DNA of 64,000 nucleotides from CATQHW01 sp965243545. Its GTDB lineage: Bacteria > Spirochaetota > Spirochaetia > SZUA-6 > Bin103. The notes under the pieces are model-generated. The model was not told where the DNA came from, ran no database searches, and was given only the letters and a program-made list of their open reading frames with translations. This document shows, piece by piece, positions 42,959-50,579 of the stretch (position 1 is the first letter of the stretch; every line of letters starts with the position of its first letter). The stretch is taken from the NCBI GenBank assembly GCA_965243545.1, contig OZ251573.1:186001-250000 (forward strand). Reading direction: 5' to 3'. The position numbers and the translations under genes are program-made.

Positions 42959-43388
42959 CTATGAGTTGAAATCGCGTTGTTCCAGTTAGCGCGCAAGCTC
43001 GGTTCCCGGCTACCAGCAGACGCCAACACGAGACGTATACCTTGTCGTTCTGAACGGCGTAGTCAACTTTGCCCTGACTCGTGTCTGTGAAGCGAAAGTT
43101 GTGCGGAAGAGCAACCCACCCTCGATCGTCTTCCATCCTTGCCTCAACCACATGCTGGCCTTCTTCCAGCGTGACGAGCAATGTCCTCCCATTGCGCGTA
43201 TCCCAGTCTTCGTCCGTTACCGAAAACGGTCCGAGCACCTTGTGGGTCTCATGGGTGTGCTCCGGAACGGTAGCCGGAGTGGCCGGTGTCGCCGGAGTCG
43301 CCGGCGCTTGTTGGCACGCCGCCATCGCCGCCGCGAGGGCGGCGGCGATGGCGGCCATCAGATAGGGCTTGGCCTTGTAGCGCGTCAT
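42927..43388 (-). CDS. Lipoprotein with C-terminus replaced by IS sequence
   Basis: 153 residues. Lipoprotein signal ending AAAMAAC, then a repetitive PATPATPATPAT tether, then a domain (VLGPFSVTDEDWDTRNGRTLLVTLEEG) ending with Cys-containing strands. The last residues (AVLSGLETIA) are encoded by the IS end. Removing the IS and one target copy restores the native ending QLIVLY and a TAG at 41545-41547, so only a few residues were swapped and the protein may still work. Start ATG 43388 with a weak GGA site. It resembles the lipoprotein at 40849-41214. Confidence 0.78.
   Translation of the reverse strand: MTRYKAKPYLMAAIAAALAAAMAACQQAPATPATPATPATVPEHTHETHKVLGPFSVTDEDWDTRNGRTLLVTLEEGQHVVEARMEDDRGWVALPHNFRFTDTSQGKVDYAVQNDKVYVSCWRLLVAGNRACALTGTTRFQLIAVLSGLETIA
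42959..42967. repeat. 9-bp target site duplication, right copy
   Basis: CTATGAGTT immediately right of the IS terminal repeat. Confidence 0.85.
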
Positions 43389-43405
43389 TGTAAACGATCC
43401 GCTCG

Positions 43406-43759
43406 CTACTCGCGCGGCTCGACGGTCACGCAGAACTCGGCCGGAAACCCGAAGGAGCTAATGCCGGGTTGCTGTTCGCCTTCAATAGTCCACGTGCTGT
43501 TGACGGTCAACCCCGCTGCGGCGCATGGCTCGAAGATCGGCCCGCTTTCGTCGAACGTGGTCTTGAGAGACGCGCCGAATGACCATTGGGTCCGGGTAGC
43601 AGACTTCAGGTCGGTGCTAATTGACCAGTTCGGCGGATTCGGCACGTAAACCGCGCCGATCTCGATGGACGGCCGTACGTCACTGGTGGCGCAACCGGCC
43701 AATGCGACGATGGCGCACAGCAGCAGCGCCACCCCTTGAAATATCCTCTGTGCCGACAT
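43406..43759 (-). CDS. Small lipoprotein
   Basis: 117 residues. Signal peptide MSAQRIFQGVALLLCAIVALAGC with lipobox ALAGC. The mature region is Ser/Thr/aromatic-rich and beta-like (IEIGAVYVPNPPNWSISTDLK, then an alternating strand pattern), with a late Cys pair (FEPCAAAG, AEFCVTV). The ATG at 43759 follows AAAGGAGGA. It ends 17 bp before the next lipoprotein gene, so the two are likely one transcript. Upstream lie a strong hairpin and copy B of the inverted-repeat element, as before the lipoprotein gene at 34676. Confidence 0.78.
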   Translation of the reverse strand: MSAQRIFQGVALLLCAIVALAGCATSDVRPSIEIGAVYVPNPPNWSISTDLKSATRTQWSFGASLKTTFDESGPIFEPCAAAGLTVNSTWTIEGEQQPGISSFGFPAEFCVTVEPRE

Positions 43760-43781
43760 GTGAATCCTCCTTTGTCAGCTT

Positions 43782-43822
43782 GGCGTCACCCGCACGCGCC
43801 GGGGCGCATGGCGGGTGACGCC
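43782..43822 (-). promoter_or_regulatory. 5' hairpin upstream of lipoprotein gene (copy B)
   Basis: GGCGTCACCCGC (43782-43793) and GCGGGTGACGCC (43811-43822) form a perfect 12-bp stem. It lies 23-63 nt before the start codon, just above the Shine-Dalgarno site. An attenuator, a stability element or the terminator of an upstream transcript are all possible. Confidence 0.5.
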
Positions 43823-43860
43823 GCGAATCCTGTCTCTCCGGCATAGATGCCGGGCCGTTC

Positions 43861-43998
43861 GGTCAGATTCACGCAAAACAAACAAAGGAAGCGAGACCTG
43901 CGTATTCACCGCGACCGTTCCGGGAGCTACCCGGCGGCCATGCGCGGCTGTTGTATTCCGCAGGCGGCCCGACCTGGACCGTCCGCATGAATCTGAAC
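43861..43998. repeat. Inverted-repeat-bounded noncoding element, copy B
   Basis: Ends TCAGATTCACGC and GCATGAATCTGA are inverted (11 of 12). It shares long exact blocks with copy A (34812-34947), such as GCGAGACCTGCGTATTCACC and TGTTGTATTCCGCAGGCGGC. Similarity runs past both ends, so there is no target duplication. Confidence 0.75.
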
Positions 43999-44031
43999 CG
44001 GCGGCACCCTGTCACGGCCGTCCGGGGCGTG

Positions 44032-44274
44032 TCAACCCCCCGCGACCAGGCCGGCTGAGCGGCCCCCGGTCCGCCGGAACAGGTAGGCGTACGGGGAGCG
44101 GGTGTAGGCGATGCCGCGCCTGCGGCGGCGCAGTTCATCGACGGTCGGGGGGAATCGTCGTTTTGGGGCCAAGTAGCCGGCAAGGCGCTCGGCGACCGCG
44201 AACAGCCGCACGCGGTCGCCGGGATGGCGGTCGTAGCGGGCGTGGAACGCGGCGGCGCCGGCCGGCGCCGTCAC
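44032..44274 (-). CDS. Small hypothetical protein coupled to the beta-propeller gene
   Basis: 80 residues, start GTG 44274 overlapping the upstream stop as GTGA. The sequence is basic with a helix-like middle (DRVRLFAVAERLAGYLAPKRRFPPTVDELRRRRRGIAYTRSPYAYLF). I recognise no family. The overlap and length suggest a real, translationally coupled gene, but without a homologue it remains tentative. Confidence 0.45.
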   Translation of the reverse strand: MTAPAGAAAFHARYDRHPGDRVRLFAVAERLAGYLAPKRRFPPTVDELRRRRRGIAYTRSPYAYLFRRTGGRSAGLVAGG

Positions 44275-45272
44275 GCGGCCGCAAGGCTGGCGGGCAGCTG
44301 CTCGAATCCGGCCGGCAGCGGCGCGATCGCGTACACCGCTTCGCGGACCGACCGGCTCAGCGTGAGCGCGCGGGCGATCCGCCCCGCGTTCAGGTCGACC
44401 ACCAGCAGCCGGTTGCGGTCGCCCACCAGCAGCCGGCCGCCGGCGGCCGGGCACAGGCCGCGCAGGAACCCGTGCGGGGCCGGCGGCGCCAGCGTCAGCG
44501 AAGCGGCCGGCGCGCCGTCCGGCCCCAGGACGCGGAGCGCGCCGGCGCCGGTGTCGAGCGTCAGGAGCTCGCCGTCGGCGCCCGGCGCGACGTTGTGGAT
44601 CGGCACCGCCGCATCGCCGGCGACCACGGCCGGCGCGCCGCTCCCGTCGGCGCGCGCGATCAGACCGCGGCGCGCCCGGCCGGGCGCGTCCGCTTGCGCC
44701 AAGCCGAGCGTCACCACCGGCGCGCCGTCCGCGTCGAAGGTTATGCCGTTGGCGTGCAGGCGGTCGCTCCGGTCCGGCTGGTAACCGGCCGGGTCGCGGT
44801 AGTCGATCCCGGCCCGGAATCGGCGGCGGTCGCCGGCCAGCCCGCCGGCCGGGCGCAGGTCGATCAGGTCGGTGAGCCGGCCGGCCGCATCGAACGCCGC
44901 CAGCGCGTCGTTGGCGGTCGAGCAGACCCACAGGCGGCCGTCCCGGACGGCGACGTCGTGCACGTTGCCGCACCACGGGTGGCCGATCTCGGCCAGCGGC
45001 CGCCACGATCGGTCGAAGCGGAGCACCCCGGCGCCGTTGGCCACGTACACGGTGTCGCCGTCGGCCGCCAGCCCGCGGCCGCCGCGGATGCCGCCGCGCG
45101 GGTTCGGCTCCCGGTCAAGCCAGGCCGGCGGCGGCGCCGGGCACGCGCTCCGTACCCCGCGCTCCGGGTCGACCACGTACAGGTGACCGGACGCCTCTCC
45201 CATCCGGCTGCCCCGGCAGATCGTCGACACCAGCACGAGCGACTCGGACCGCGCTTGCCCCTCGCCCTCCAT
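44271..45272 (-). CDS. Beta-propeller (NHL/WD40-like) protein
   Basis: 333 residues. Repeating strand units such as HLYVVDPERG, DTVYVANGAGVLRFDRSW, DGRLWVCSTANDALAAFDAAGR and GRLLVGDRNRLLVVDLNAGR describe a beta-propeller. The mid-protein NGITFDADGAPVVT is typical of lactonase-like or DUF4915-like propellers. No signal peptide at the ATG 45272, which has a TATCAT -10 hexamer ending 6 nt upstream; the longer frame is therefore not preferred. The function could be ligand binding or lactone hydrolysis. Its end is coupled to an 80-residue gene. Confidence 0.7.
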   Translation of the reverse strand: MEGEGQARSESLVLVSTICRGSRMGEASGHLYVVDPERGVRSACPAPPPAWLDREPNPRGGIRGGRGLAADGDTVYVANGAGVLRFDRSWRPLAEIGHPWCGNVHDVAVRDGRLWVCSTANDALAAFDAAGRLTDLIDLRPAGGLAGDRRRFRAGIDYRDPAGYQPDRSDRLHANGITFDADGAPVVTLGLAQADAPGRARRGLIARADGSGAPAVVAGDAAVPIHNVAPGADGELLTLDTGAGALRVLGPDGAPAASLTLAPPAPHGFLRGLCPAAGGRLLVGDRNRLLVVDLNAGRIARALTLSRSVREAVYAIAPLPAGFEQLPASLAAA

Positions 45273-45278
45273 GTTCCT

Positions 45279-45284
45279 ATGATA
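45279..45284 (-). promoter_or_regulatory. -10 hexamer TATCAT 6 nt before the start codon
   Basis: TATCAT on the minus strand, six bases before the ATG at 45272: leaderless geometry. Confidence 0.45.
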
Positions 45285-45398
45285 GTAACCGTTGCCGGCC
45301 GGGCCGCGGCCCACGGGGCAAGCCCGGCGGGCTCACGCCCGCGGCGCGCCGCGCGGCGGCGGCCATCGGCACCAATCACCGCATACGGTCTTGAGGCG

Positions 45399-46346
45399 AT
45401 GATCGAGGTCACCAACGTCACCAAGCGCTACGGCGCGCATACCGCCGTGGACGATGTCAGCTTTCGCGTCGAAGACGGCGAGGTGGTCGGCTTCCTGGGG
45501 CCGAACGGCGCCGGCAAGTCGACGACCATGAACATCATCACCGGGTTCCTGTCGGCCACCGACGGCCGCGTGACCGTCGACGGCATCGACGTCCTGGAGG
45601 ACCCGATCGGCGCCAAGCGTACGCTCGGCTACCTGCCGGAACTGCCGCCGCTCTACGTCGACATGACGGTGCGCGACTACCTGCGGTTCGTGGCGCGGGT
45701 CAAGGGCGTGCCGAAAGCCGAGCACGGCGCCAACGAAGAGATCATGCGCACGGTCGGCATCGACCACGTGGCCGGCCGTCTGATCCGCAACCTGTCCAAG
45801 GGGTACCGGCAGCGGGTCGGCCTGGGGCAGGCGCTGGTCGGCGACCCCAAGGCGCTCATCCTGGATGAGCCGACCATCGGGCTCGATCCGCACCAGATCA
45901 TCGAGATGCGCGACCTGGTCCGCGCGCTGGGCGAGCGGCGCACCGTCATCCTGAGCTCCCACATCCTGCCGGAGGTGTCGGCGGTCTGCGAACGGATCAT
46001 CATCATCAGCCACGGCAAGATCGTGGCCAGCGACACCGCCGAGAACCTGGGCAAGGCGCTGGCCGGGTCCGGCCGGCTGGCGGTCCGCATCAAGGCGGGC
46101 GCCAAGGAGGCGCAGGCCGTCCTCGGCAAGGTGGCCGGCGTGCAGGGAACGCGAGTCACCGGCCAGACCGCCGCCGGCGTCGTCGACCTGGAGATCGACA
46201 CCGGCGACGCCGACCCGCGTGAGGCGATCTTCTTCGCCTTGGCCAAGGCCAAGCTGCCGCTGCTCGGGCTGCGGTCGCTGGAGGTGACGCTGGAGGAGAT
46301 CTTCCTGCAGCTCACCGACGACGATTCCGATCAGGAGGCCGGTTGA
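45399..46346 (+). CDS. ABC transporter ATP-binding protein (GldA-like)
   Basis: 315 residues. Walker A GPNGAGKSTT (~40), signature LSKGYRQRVGLGQAL (~135), Walker B ALILDEPTIGLDP (~155) and switch His (LSSHILPEV). A C-terminal extension of ~95 residues is typical of ABC-2 exporters. It energises a GldF-type permease encoded next, with which it overlaps (TGATG). GldAFG systems were named from gliding Bacteroidetes but occur widely; the substrate is unknown. Start ATG 45399 with GAGG close by and a TACGGT hexamer 9 nt upstream. Confidence 0.92.
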   Translation: MIEVTNVTKRYGAHTAVDDVSFRVEDGEVVGFLGPNGAGKSTTMNIITGFLSATDGRVTVDGIDVLEDPIGAKRTLGYLPELPPLYVDMTVRDYLRFVARVKGVPKAEHGANEEIMRTVGIDHVAGRLIRNLSKGYRQRVGLGQALVGDPKALILDEPTIGLDPHQIIEMRDLVRALGERRTVILSSHILPEVSAVCERIIIISHGKIVASDTAENLGKALAGSGRLAVRIKAGAKEAQAVLGKVAGVQGTRVTGQTAAGVVDLEIDTGDADPREAIFFALAKAKLPLLGLRSLEVTLEEIFLQLTDDDSDQEAG

Positions 46347-47209
46347 TGGCTGCCATCTGGTGGCGCGAGTTCCGCGCCTACTTCCAATCGCCGTTCGGCT
46401 ACATCTCGATGGGCCTGTTCCTGGTGCTGTTCGGCGTCACCTTCACCTTCACCATCGCCTTTCCGCGCAGCCCGCTGTATGGGGGCGTGCTGGCGCAGAT
46501 GCGCTTCATGCTGATCTTCGTCATCCCGGTGCTCACCATGCGGCTGTTCACGGAGGAGCGGCGCCTGCGCACCGATCAGCTGCTGCTCACCGCGCCGTTG
46601 CGCCTCACCGACATCGTGATGGGCAAGTTCGGCGCGGCCATGACCGTGCTGATCGCCATGCTGCTGATCACGGTCGCCTATCCGGTGGCGCTGTCGTTCT
46701 TCGGTTCGCTGCCGGTGGGCGAGATCGTGACCGCCTACGTCGGCTTCCTGCTGCTGGCCGCCGCGTTCGTGGCGGTCGGCTGCTTCATCTCCTCGACTAC
46801 GGAGAGCCTGGTGGTGGCGGCCATCGTCACCTTCGTCGCCCTGTTCCTGATGTGGGTCATGCCCGGCGTGCAGCGGCTGATCCCGGCCGACCAGTCGGCG
46901 GGCGTCATCTTCACCGCGGCGCTGGGGGCCGGCGTGGCCGGACTCACCTTTCTGGCCACCCGCAACGTGGTCGTCACCGCTGGCGCGGCGGTCGTGGCGG
47001 CGGCCGTGGTGGTGGTGATCGTGGTGGTCGACGTCACCTTCTACGACACCTTCATCAACCGGTTCCTGGTCTGGTTTTCGCCGGTGGACCGCTACGACAC
47101 CTTTGCGCGCGGCATCCTGAGCATCAGCCCCATCGTCTACTACCTCACCTTCAGCGCGTTCTTCCTGCTGTTGACGGTGCGGATGATCGACAAACGGCGC
47201 TGGGCCTGA
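46346..47209 (+). CDS. ABC-2 type permease (GldF-like)
   Basis: 287 residues with about six to seven membrane segments (FGYISMGLFLVLFGVTFTF, MLIFVIPVLTMRLF, AAMTVLIAMLLITVAYPVAL, ...). EERRLRTDQLLLTAPLRLTDIVMGKF is the conserved cytoplasmic coupling region of ABC-2 permeases. The ATG overlaps the ATPase stop. Forms the membrane channel of the Gld-like complex. Confidence 0.9.
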   Translation: MAAIWWREFRAYFQSPFGYISMGLFLVLFGVTFTFTIAFPRSPLYGGVLAQMRFMLIFVIPVLTMRLFTEERRLRTDQLLLTAPLRLTDIVMGKFGAAMTVLIAMLLITVAYPVALSFFGSLPVGEIVTAYVGFLLLAAAFVAVGCFISSTTESLVVAAIVTFVALFLMWVMPGVQRLIPADQSAGVIFTAALGAGVAGLTFLATRNVVVTAGAAVVAAAVVVVIVVVDVTFYDTFINRFLVWFSPVDRYDTFARGILSISPIVYYLTFSAFFLLLTVRMIDKRRWA

Positions 47210-47222
47210 GGGAGCGGAGTTG

Positions 47223-48659
47223 ATGGCTTTCAAAGACCTGACGTCGTTCGACTTCAAGCAGCAGAAGAAGGTCCGCTACGGCGGCTACGCCACGCTGGTT
47301 TCGCTGATCGCGGTGGCCGGCCTGGTGCTGGTCAACCTGGTGGTCGATCAGCTCGATGCCGAGTTCGACCTGACAGAGAGCGGCATCTACACGCTGTCCG
47401 AACAGTCCCGGCAGGTGGCCGACGGGATCGAGGAGCCGGTCACCATCTACGGCGTCTACCCGCTGGGCGACGAGAACACGGAGATCGACGACATACTCAA
47501 CCTGTACGCCGAACGCTCCGGCAACATCACGGTCAAGACCCTGGACGCGGAGCGGAGTCCCACCCTCGCCAGCCGTTTCGATGACGAGGGCGGGCTGCGC
47601 AACGGCGACCTGGTGGTGGCCGCCGCCGACAAGCACCGCGTGATCAGCGTCTTTTCGTTGCGGCTCACCCAGAACAACCGCCAGATCGGGCTCAACGTCG
47701 AGCAGCAGGTCACCTCGGCGCTGCTGTTCGTCACCTCCGACGATGACCCGAAGATCTACTCCGTCACCGGCCACCGCGAGCAGACCGTCACCACGCTGGG
47801 GCTGCGCCGCGGCCTGGAGATCGAGAACTTCGCGATCGAGGAAGTCAACCTGCTGCAGGTCGAGGCGGTCCCGGACGACGCGACCATCGTGCTGATCGTC
47901 CACCCCACCGCCGACTACACCGAAGCCGAGGTCGACCGGCTGCGCGCCTACCTGGAAGGCGGCGGCAAGGCGATCTTCCTGCTCAGCAAGGTGGTCGACG
48001 TCGATCTGGTCAACCTCAACAGCCTGTTGCGGAGCTACGGCGTGCAGTTCCGGCAGGACTGGGTGATCGAACGCGACTCGCGCCGCCATCTGCCCAACCA
48101 GCCCAACATCCTGGTGGCCGAGACGTTGAGCCATCCGATCACCTCGCCGATCTCCCTCAACCGGCAGCCGGTCGTGCTGCCGGGTCCGGCGTGGATCGAG
48201 GTGCTGGAGGTGCGCCGCCGCTCGCTGGATATCCAGCGCCTGCTGTCGAGCTCCCCCGACGCGTTTGCGCGCTCGGAGCTCACCGCCACCGAACGCGGCG
48301 AGTTGCTGCCGCAGGAAGGCGACCCGCGCGGCCCCTTCACCCTGGCGGTCGCCATCACCGACCCCGCCCCCGCGGACGACGGCGAAGACACCCGCATCGT
48401 CGTGTTGTCGACCGCGCTCCTGCTGCGCGGCGACTTCGCGCAGTCGTTCCCGGGCAACCCGGACCTGCTGCTCAACAGCATCGACTGGGTCTACGAACGG
48501 GAAGAGACGATTTCGGTGCGCCCCAAGATCACGCTGATGCTGCCGTTGCGCCTCAACAGCCTCACCACCTGGATCATGACCGGGGCGGTCGTGGTGGTGG
48601 TCCCCTTGATCGTGCTCGGCGTCGGCCTGGTCGTCTGGCTGCGGCGCCGGCATCTGTAG
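47223..48659 (+). CDS. GldG-family substrate-binding/auxiliary protein
   Basis: 478 residues, anchored by an N-terminal helix (YATLVSLIAVAGLVLVNLVVDQL) and a C-terminal helix (LTTWIMTGAVVVVVPLIVLGVGLVVWLRRRHL). The start FDLTESGIYTLSEQSRQVADGIEEPVTIYG is the conserved opening of the GldG/DUF7088 region. The periplasmic part contains the YSVTGHREQ motif and a GATase-like beta/alpha fold (DDATIVLIVHPTADYTEAEVDRLRAYLEGGG). Start ATG 47223 with GGAGCGGAG; a TTG lies one codon earlier. Confidence 0.9.
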   Translation: MAFKDLTSFDFKQQKKVRYGGYATLVSLIAVAGLVLVNLVVDQLDAEFDLTESGIYTLSEQSRQVADGIEEPVTIYGVYPLGDENTEIDDILNLYAERSGNITVKTLDAERSPTLASRFDDEGGLRNGDLVVAAADKHRVISVFSLRLTQNNRQIGLNVEQQVTSALLFVTSDDDPKIYSVTGHREQTVTTLGLRRGLEIENFAIEEVNLLQVEAVPDDATIVLIVHPTADYTEAEVDRLRAYLEGGGKAIFLLSKVVDVDLVNLNSLLRSYGVQFRQDWVIERDSRRHLPNQPNILVAETLSHPITSPISLNRQPVVLPGPAWIEVLEVRRRSLDIQRLLSSSPDAFARSELTATERGELLPQEGDPRGPFTLAVAITDPAPADDGEDTRIVVLSTALLLRGDFAQSFPGNPDLLLNSIDWVYEREETISVRPKITLMLPLRLNSLTTWIMTGAVVVVVPLIVLGVGLVVWLRRRHL

Positions 48660-48670
48660 GAGGCGCGGCG

Positions 48671-50041
48671 TTGAAGCGCGGGGTCCTGCTGGCCGTCGCC
48701 GGCGTTGCGATCGCGGCGCTGGCGGCCGCCTATCTGCTGCTGAGCAACCGCCCGGAGCCGCCTCCGCCGCCGTTGCCGGACGAAAACGTCGAGGTGCTCA
48801 ACGTCCCGGACGAAGACATTGTGGAGATCGACCTGCGCACGCCGGACACCGCGCTGTCGTTGCGCCGGCAGGGCGATGCGTGGGTGGCGCCGGGGCACGA
48901 GCAGGCGGAGCTCGACCGGACCCGGCTGCTCACCGTGGTGTCGATGTTCGCCCGCCTCTGGGCGCGCGACGTGGTGGCCGAGGCGCCGGACGACCTGTCG
49001 GTGTACGGCCTTGACCGCGGCGACGTGGTCGGCCGCGTGCAGCTGGCCGACGGCACGGTGCGCACCGTCACGTTCGGCGACCGGACGCCGAGCCGCAACA
49101 CCGACTACCTGATGATCGACGGCGATCCGCGCGTGTTCACGGTCTGGCAGAACAACCGGAATCAGATGGCGTGGACGATCGACGACCTGCGCGTGCGCCG
49201 CCTGCCCCGCGTCGACACCGGTACGGTCAATCGGCTGGTGGTGGAGAACGAGCACGGCGCCACGGAGATCGTCCGCTATTTCGAGCCGCACGGCATGCCG
49301 CACGTGCTGTCGCGCGACGTCATGGTCCGCCCGTACGCCATGCGGCGCGGCGCGGACGCCGAGAAGCTGGAGGAGCTGATCAACGCCGCCGCCGCCATCC
49401 GCGTCGACGAGTTCATAGCCGACGCGGCCGGCGACCCGGCCGCCTACGGACTGGCGCCGCCGCGCATGGAACTGATCGTCAATCACGGCCGCGGCGTGCT
49501 GCACCTGCAGTTCGGCGCCTCCTACGGCCGCGACCGGCTGTACGTGAAGCAGGCGCAGGAGCCGGCCGTCTACGGCATCGACCGGGGCGACGTGCAACGG
49601 TTCCTGGACGCCGCGCCGTTCGATCTGGTCAGCCGCTTCCTGGCGCTGGTCAACATCACCGCCGTCGACCGGGCCAGCGTGCGGATCGGCGGCGCCGTGC
49701 ACGTGCTCGACGTGATCCGGGACGGCGACGAGGAGACCTTCACCCTCAACGGCGCCGCCATCGCCGAGGATCCGGCCAAGAAGCTGTATCAGGCGATGAT
49801 CGGCCTGCTGGCCGACCTGGAGCTGCCCGGCGAGCCCCCGGCCGGAGAGCCGACCATCCGCATCAGCTACGAGTTGGAGTCCGGCCCGCCGGAACGCATC
49901 GAGGTGGGGCTGATCCCGTATGACCGGGACTTCTACGCCGCCGACGTGCAGGGCGCCCGCGAGTTTCTGATCAGCGCCCGCGTGGTCGAGCGCCTGCCGG
50001 AGGCGATCGACCTTGCCCTGACGCAGGGCGAGGGCAACTAA
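48671..50041 (+). CDS. DUF4340-domain protein, Gld-like operon
   Basis: 456 residues. A single N-terminal helix (GVLLAVAGVAIAALAAAYLLLS) is followed by a Pro-rich spacer and repeated DUF4340 modules: (IVEIDLRTPDTALSLRRQGDAWVAPGHEQAELDRTRLLTVVSMFA) and (AAAIRVDEFIADAAGDPAAYGLAPPRMELIVNHGRGVLHLQFG). The start is TTG 48671 with an excellent TAGGAGG; no ATG or GTG fits as well. Last gene of the transporter operon, probably a periplasmic partner of GldG. It converges with a decayed gene. Confidence 0.85.
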   Translation: MKRGVLLAVAGVAIAALAAAYLLLSNRPEPPPPPLPDENVEVLNVPDEDIVEIDLRTPDTALSLRRQGDAWVAPGHEQAELDRTRLLTVVSMFARLWARDVVAEAPDDLSVYGLDRGDVVGRVQLADGTVRTVTFGDRTPSRNTDYLMIDGDPRVFTVWQNNRNQMAWTIDDLRVRRLPRVDTGTVNRLVVENEHGATEIVRYFEPHGMPHVLSRDVMVRPYAMRRGADAEKLEELINAAAAIRVDEFIADAAGDPAAYGLAPPRMELIVNHGRGVLHLQFGASYGRDRLYVKQAQEPAVYGIDRGDVQRFLDAAPFDLVSRFLALVNITAVDRASVRIGGAVHVLDVIRDGDEETFTLNGAAIAEDPAKKLYQAMIGLLADLELPGEPPAGEPTIRISYELESGPPERIEVGLIPYDRDFYAADVQGAREFLISARVVERLPEAIDLALTQGEGN

Positions 50042-50508
50042 CGGAGCAGCGGGGCGATCAGCCGCGGCAGCCGCCACGTCAGGTAGTGGGGGAGGTTGAG
50101 GAGCCGGTAGCGGACGCGGCGGCCCTGGGTCGTGTTCACGTCGACCGGCTGTAGCGACGGCGGATTGCGGTCGAGCCGAACGGCGGCCGGCAGGTCCTTT
50201 TCCAGCATGAACTGGTGCAGGCTCTTCATGGCCCCGGCGGCGCCGCTCTTGACTTCCACCGGCACGATGCGGGCGTCGATCTCGACCAGGTAGTCGATCT
50301 CGGCGCTCCGCCCCCCTTCCCGGCGCCAGTGGTGCACCTGCCCCATGACGTCGGGGCCGCCGACGGCTGCGCGCAACTCCTGGGCGGCGAGCTGTTCGGC
50401 CAAGCCGCCTTGCACCTGCGGATGACCAGCGGCAGCCGGGACGGGGAGCGGAGCCATCGGCGCAGGAATTCGGAAGCGCTTCTTTCCATAGGCAGCATCA
50501 TAAAACAA
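50038..50508 (-). pseudogene. Remnant of a DUF4143-type AAA ATPase
   Basis: The part GLAEQLAAQELRAAVGG, HHWRREGGRSAEIDYLVE, RIVPVEVKSGAAGAMKSLHQFML and LLNLPHYL is the C-terminal DUF4143 domain (PD-(D/E)XK-like, with D and ExK). The ATPase domain that should precede it is missing, and the first ~30 residues (MFYDAAYGKKRFRIPAPMAPLPV) do not fit the family. So this is a truncated relic joined to unrelated sequence. Confidence 0.7.
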
Positions 50509-50519
50509 CGCGTTGTTTT
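50502..50519. promoter_or_regulatory. 18-bp perfect palindrome
   Basis: AAAACAACGCGTTGTTTT, AT-rich against a GC-rich background, at the 5' edge of the DUF4143 remnant. It could be a repressor operator or the scar of a lost gene junction. Confidence 0.5.
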
Positions 50520-50579
50520 TGTGAGCAGGCCGATGTTTTTCTGGGTTGAAGCTGCCTGACCGGGGCCGGTCGCCCCCGG

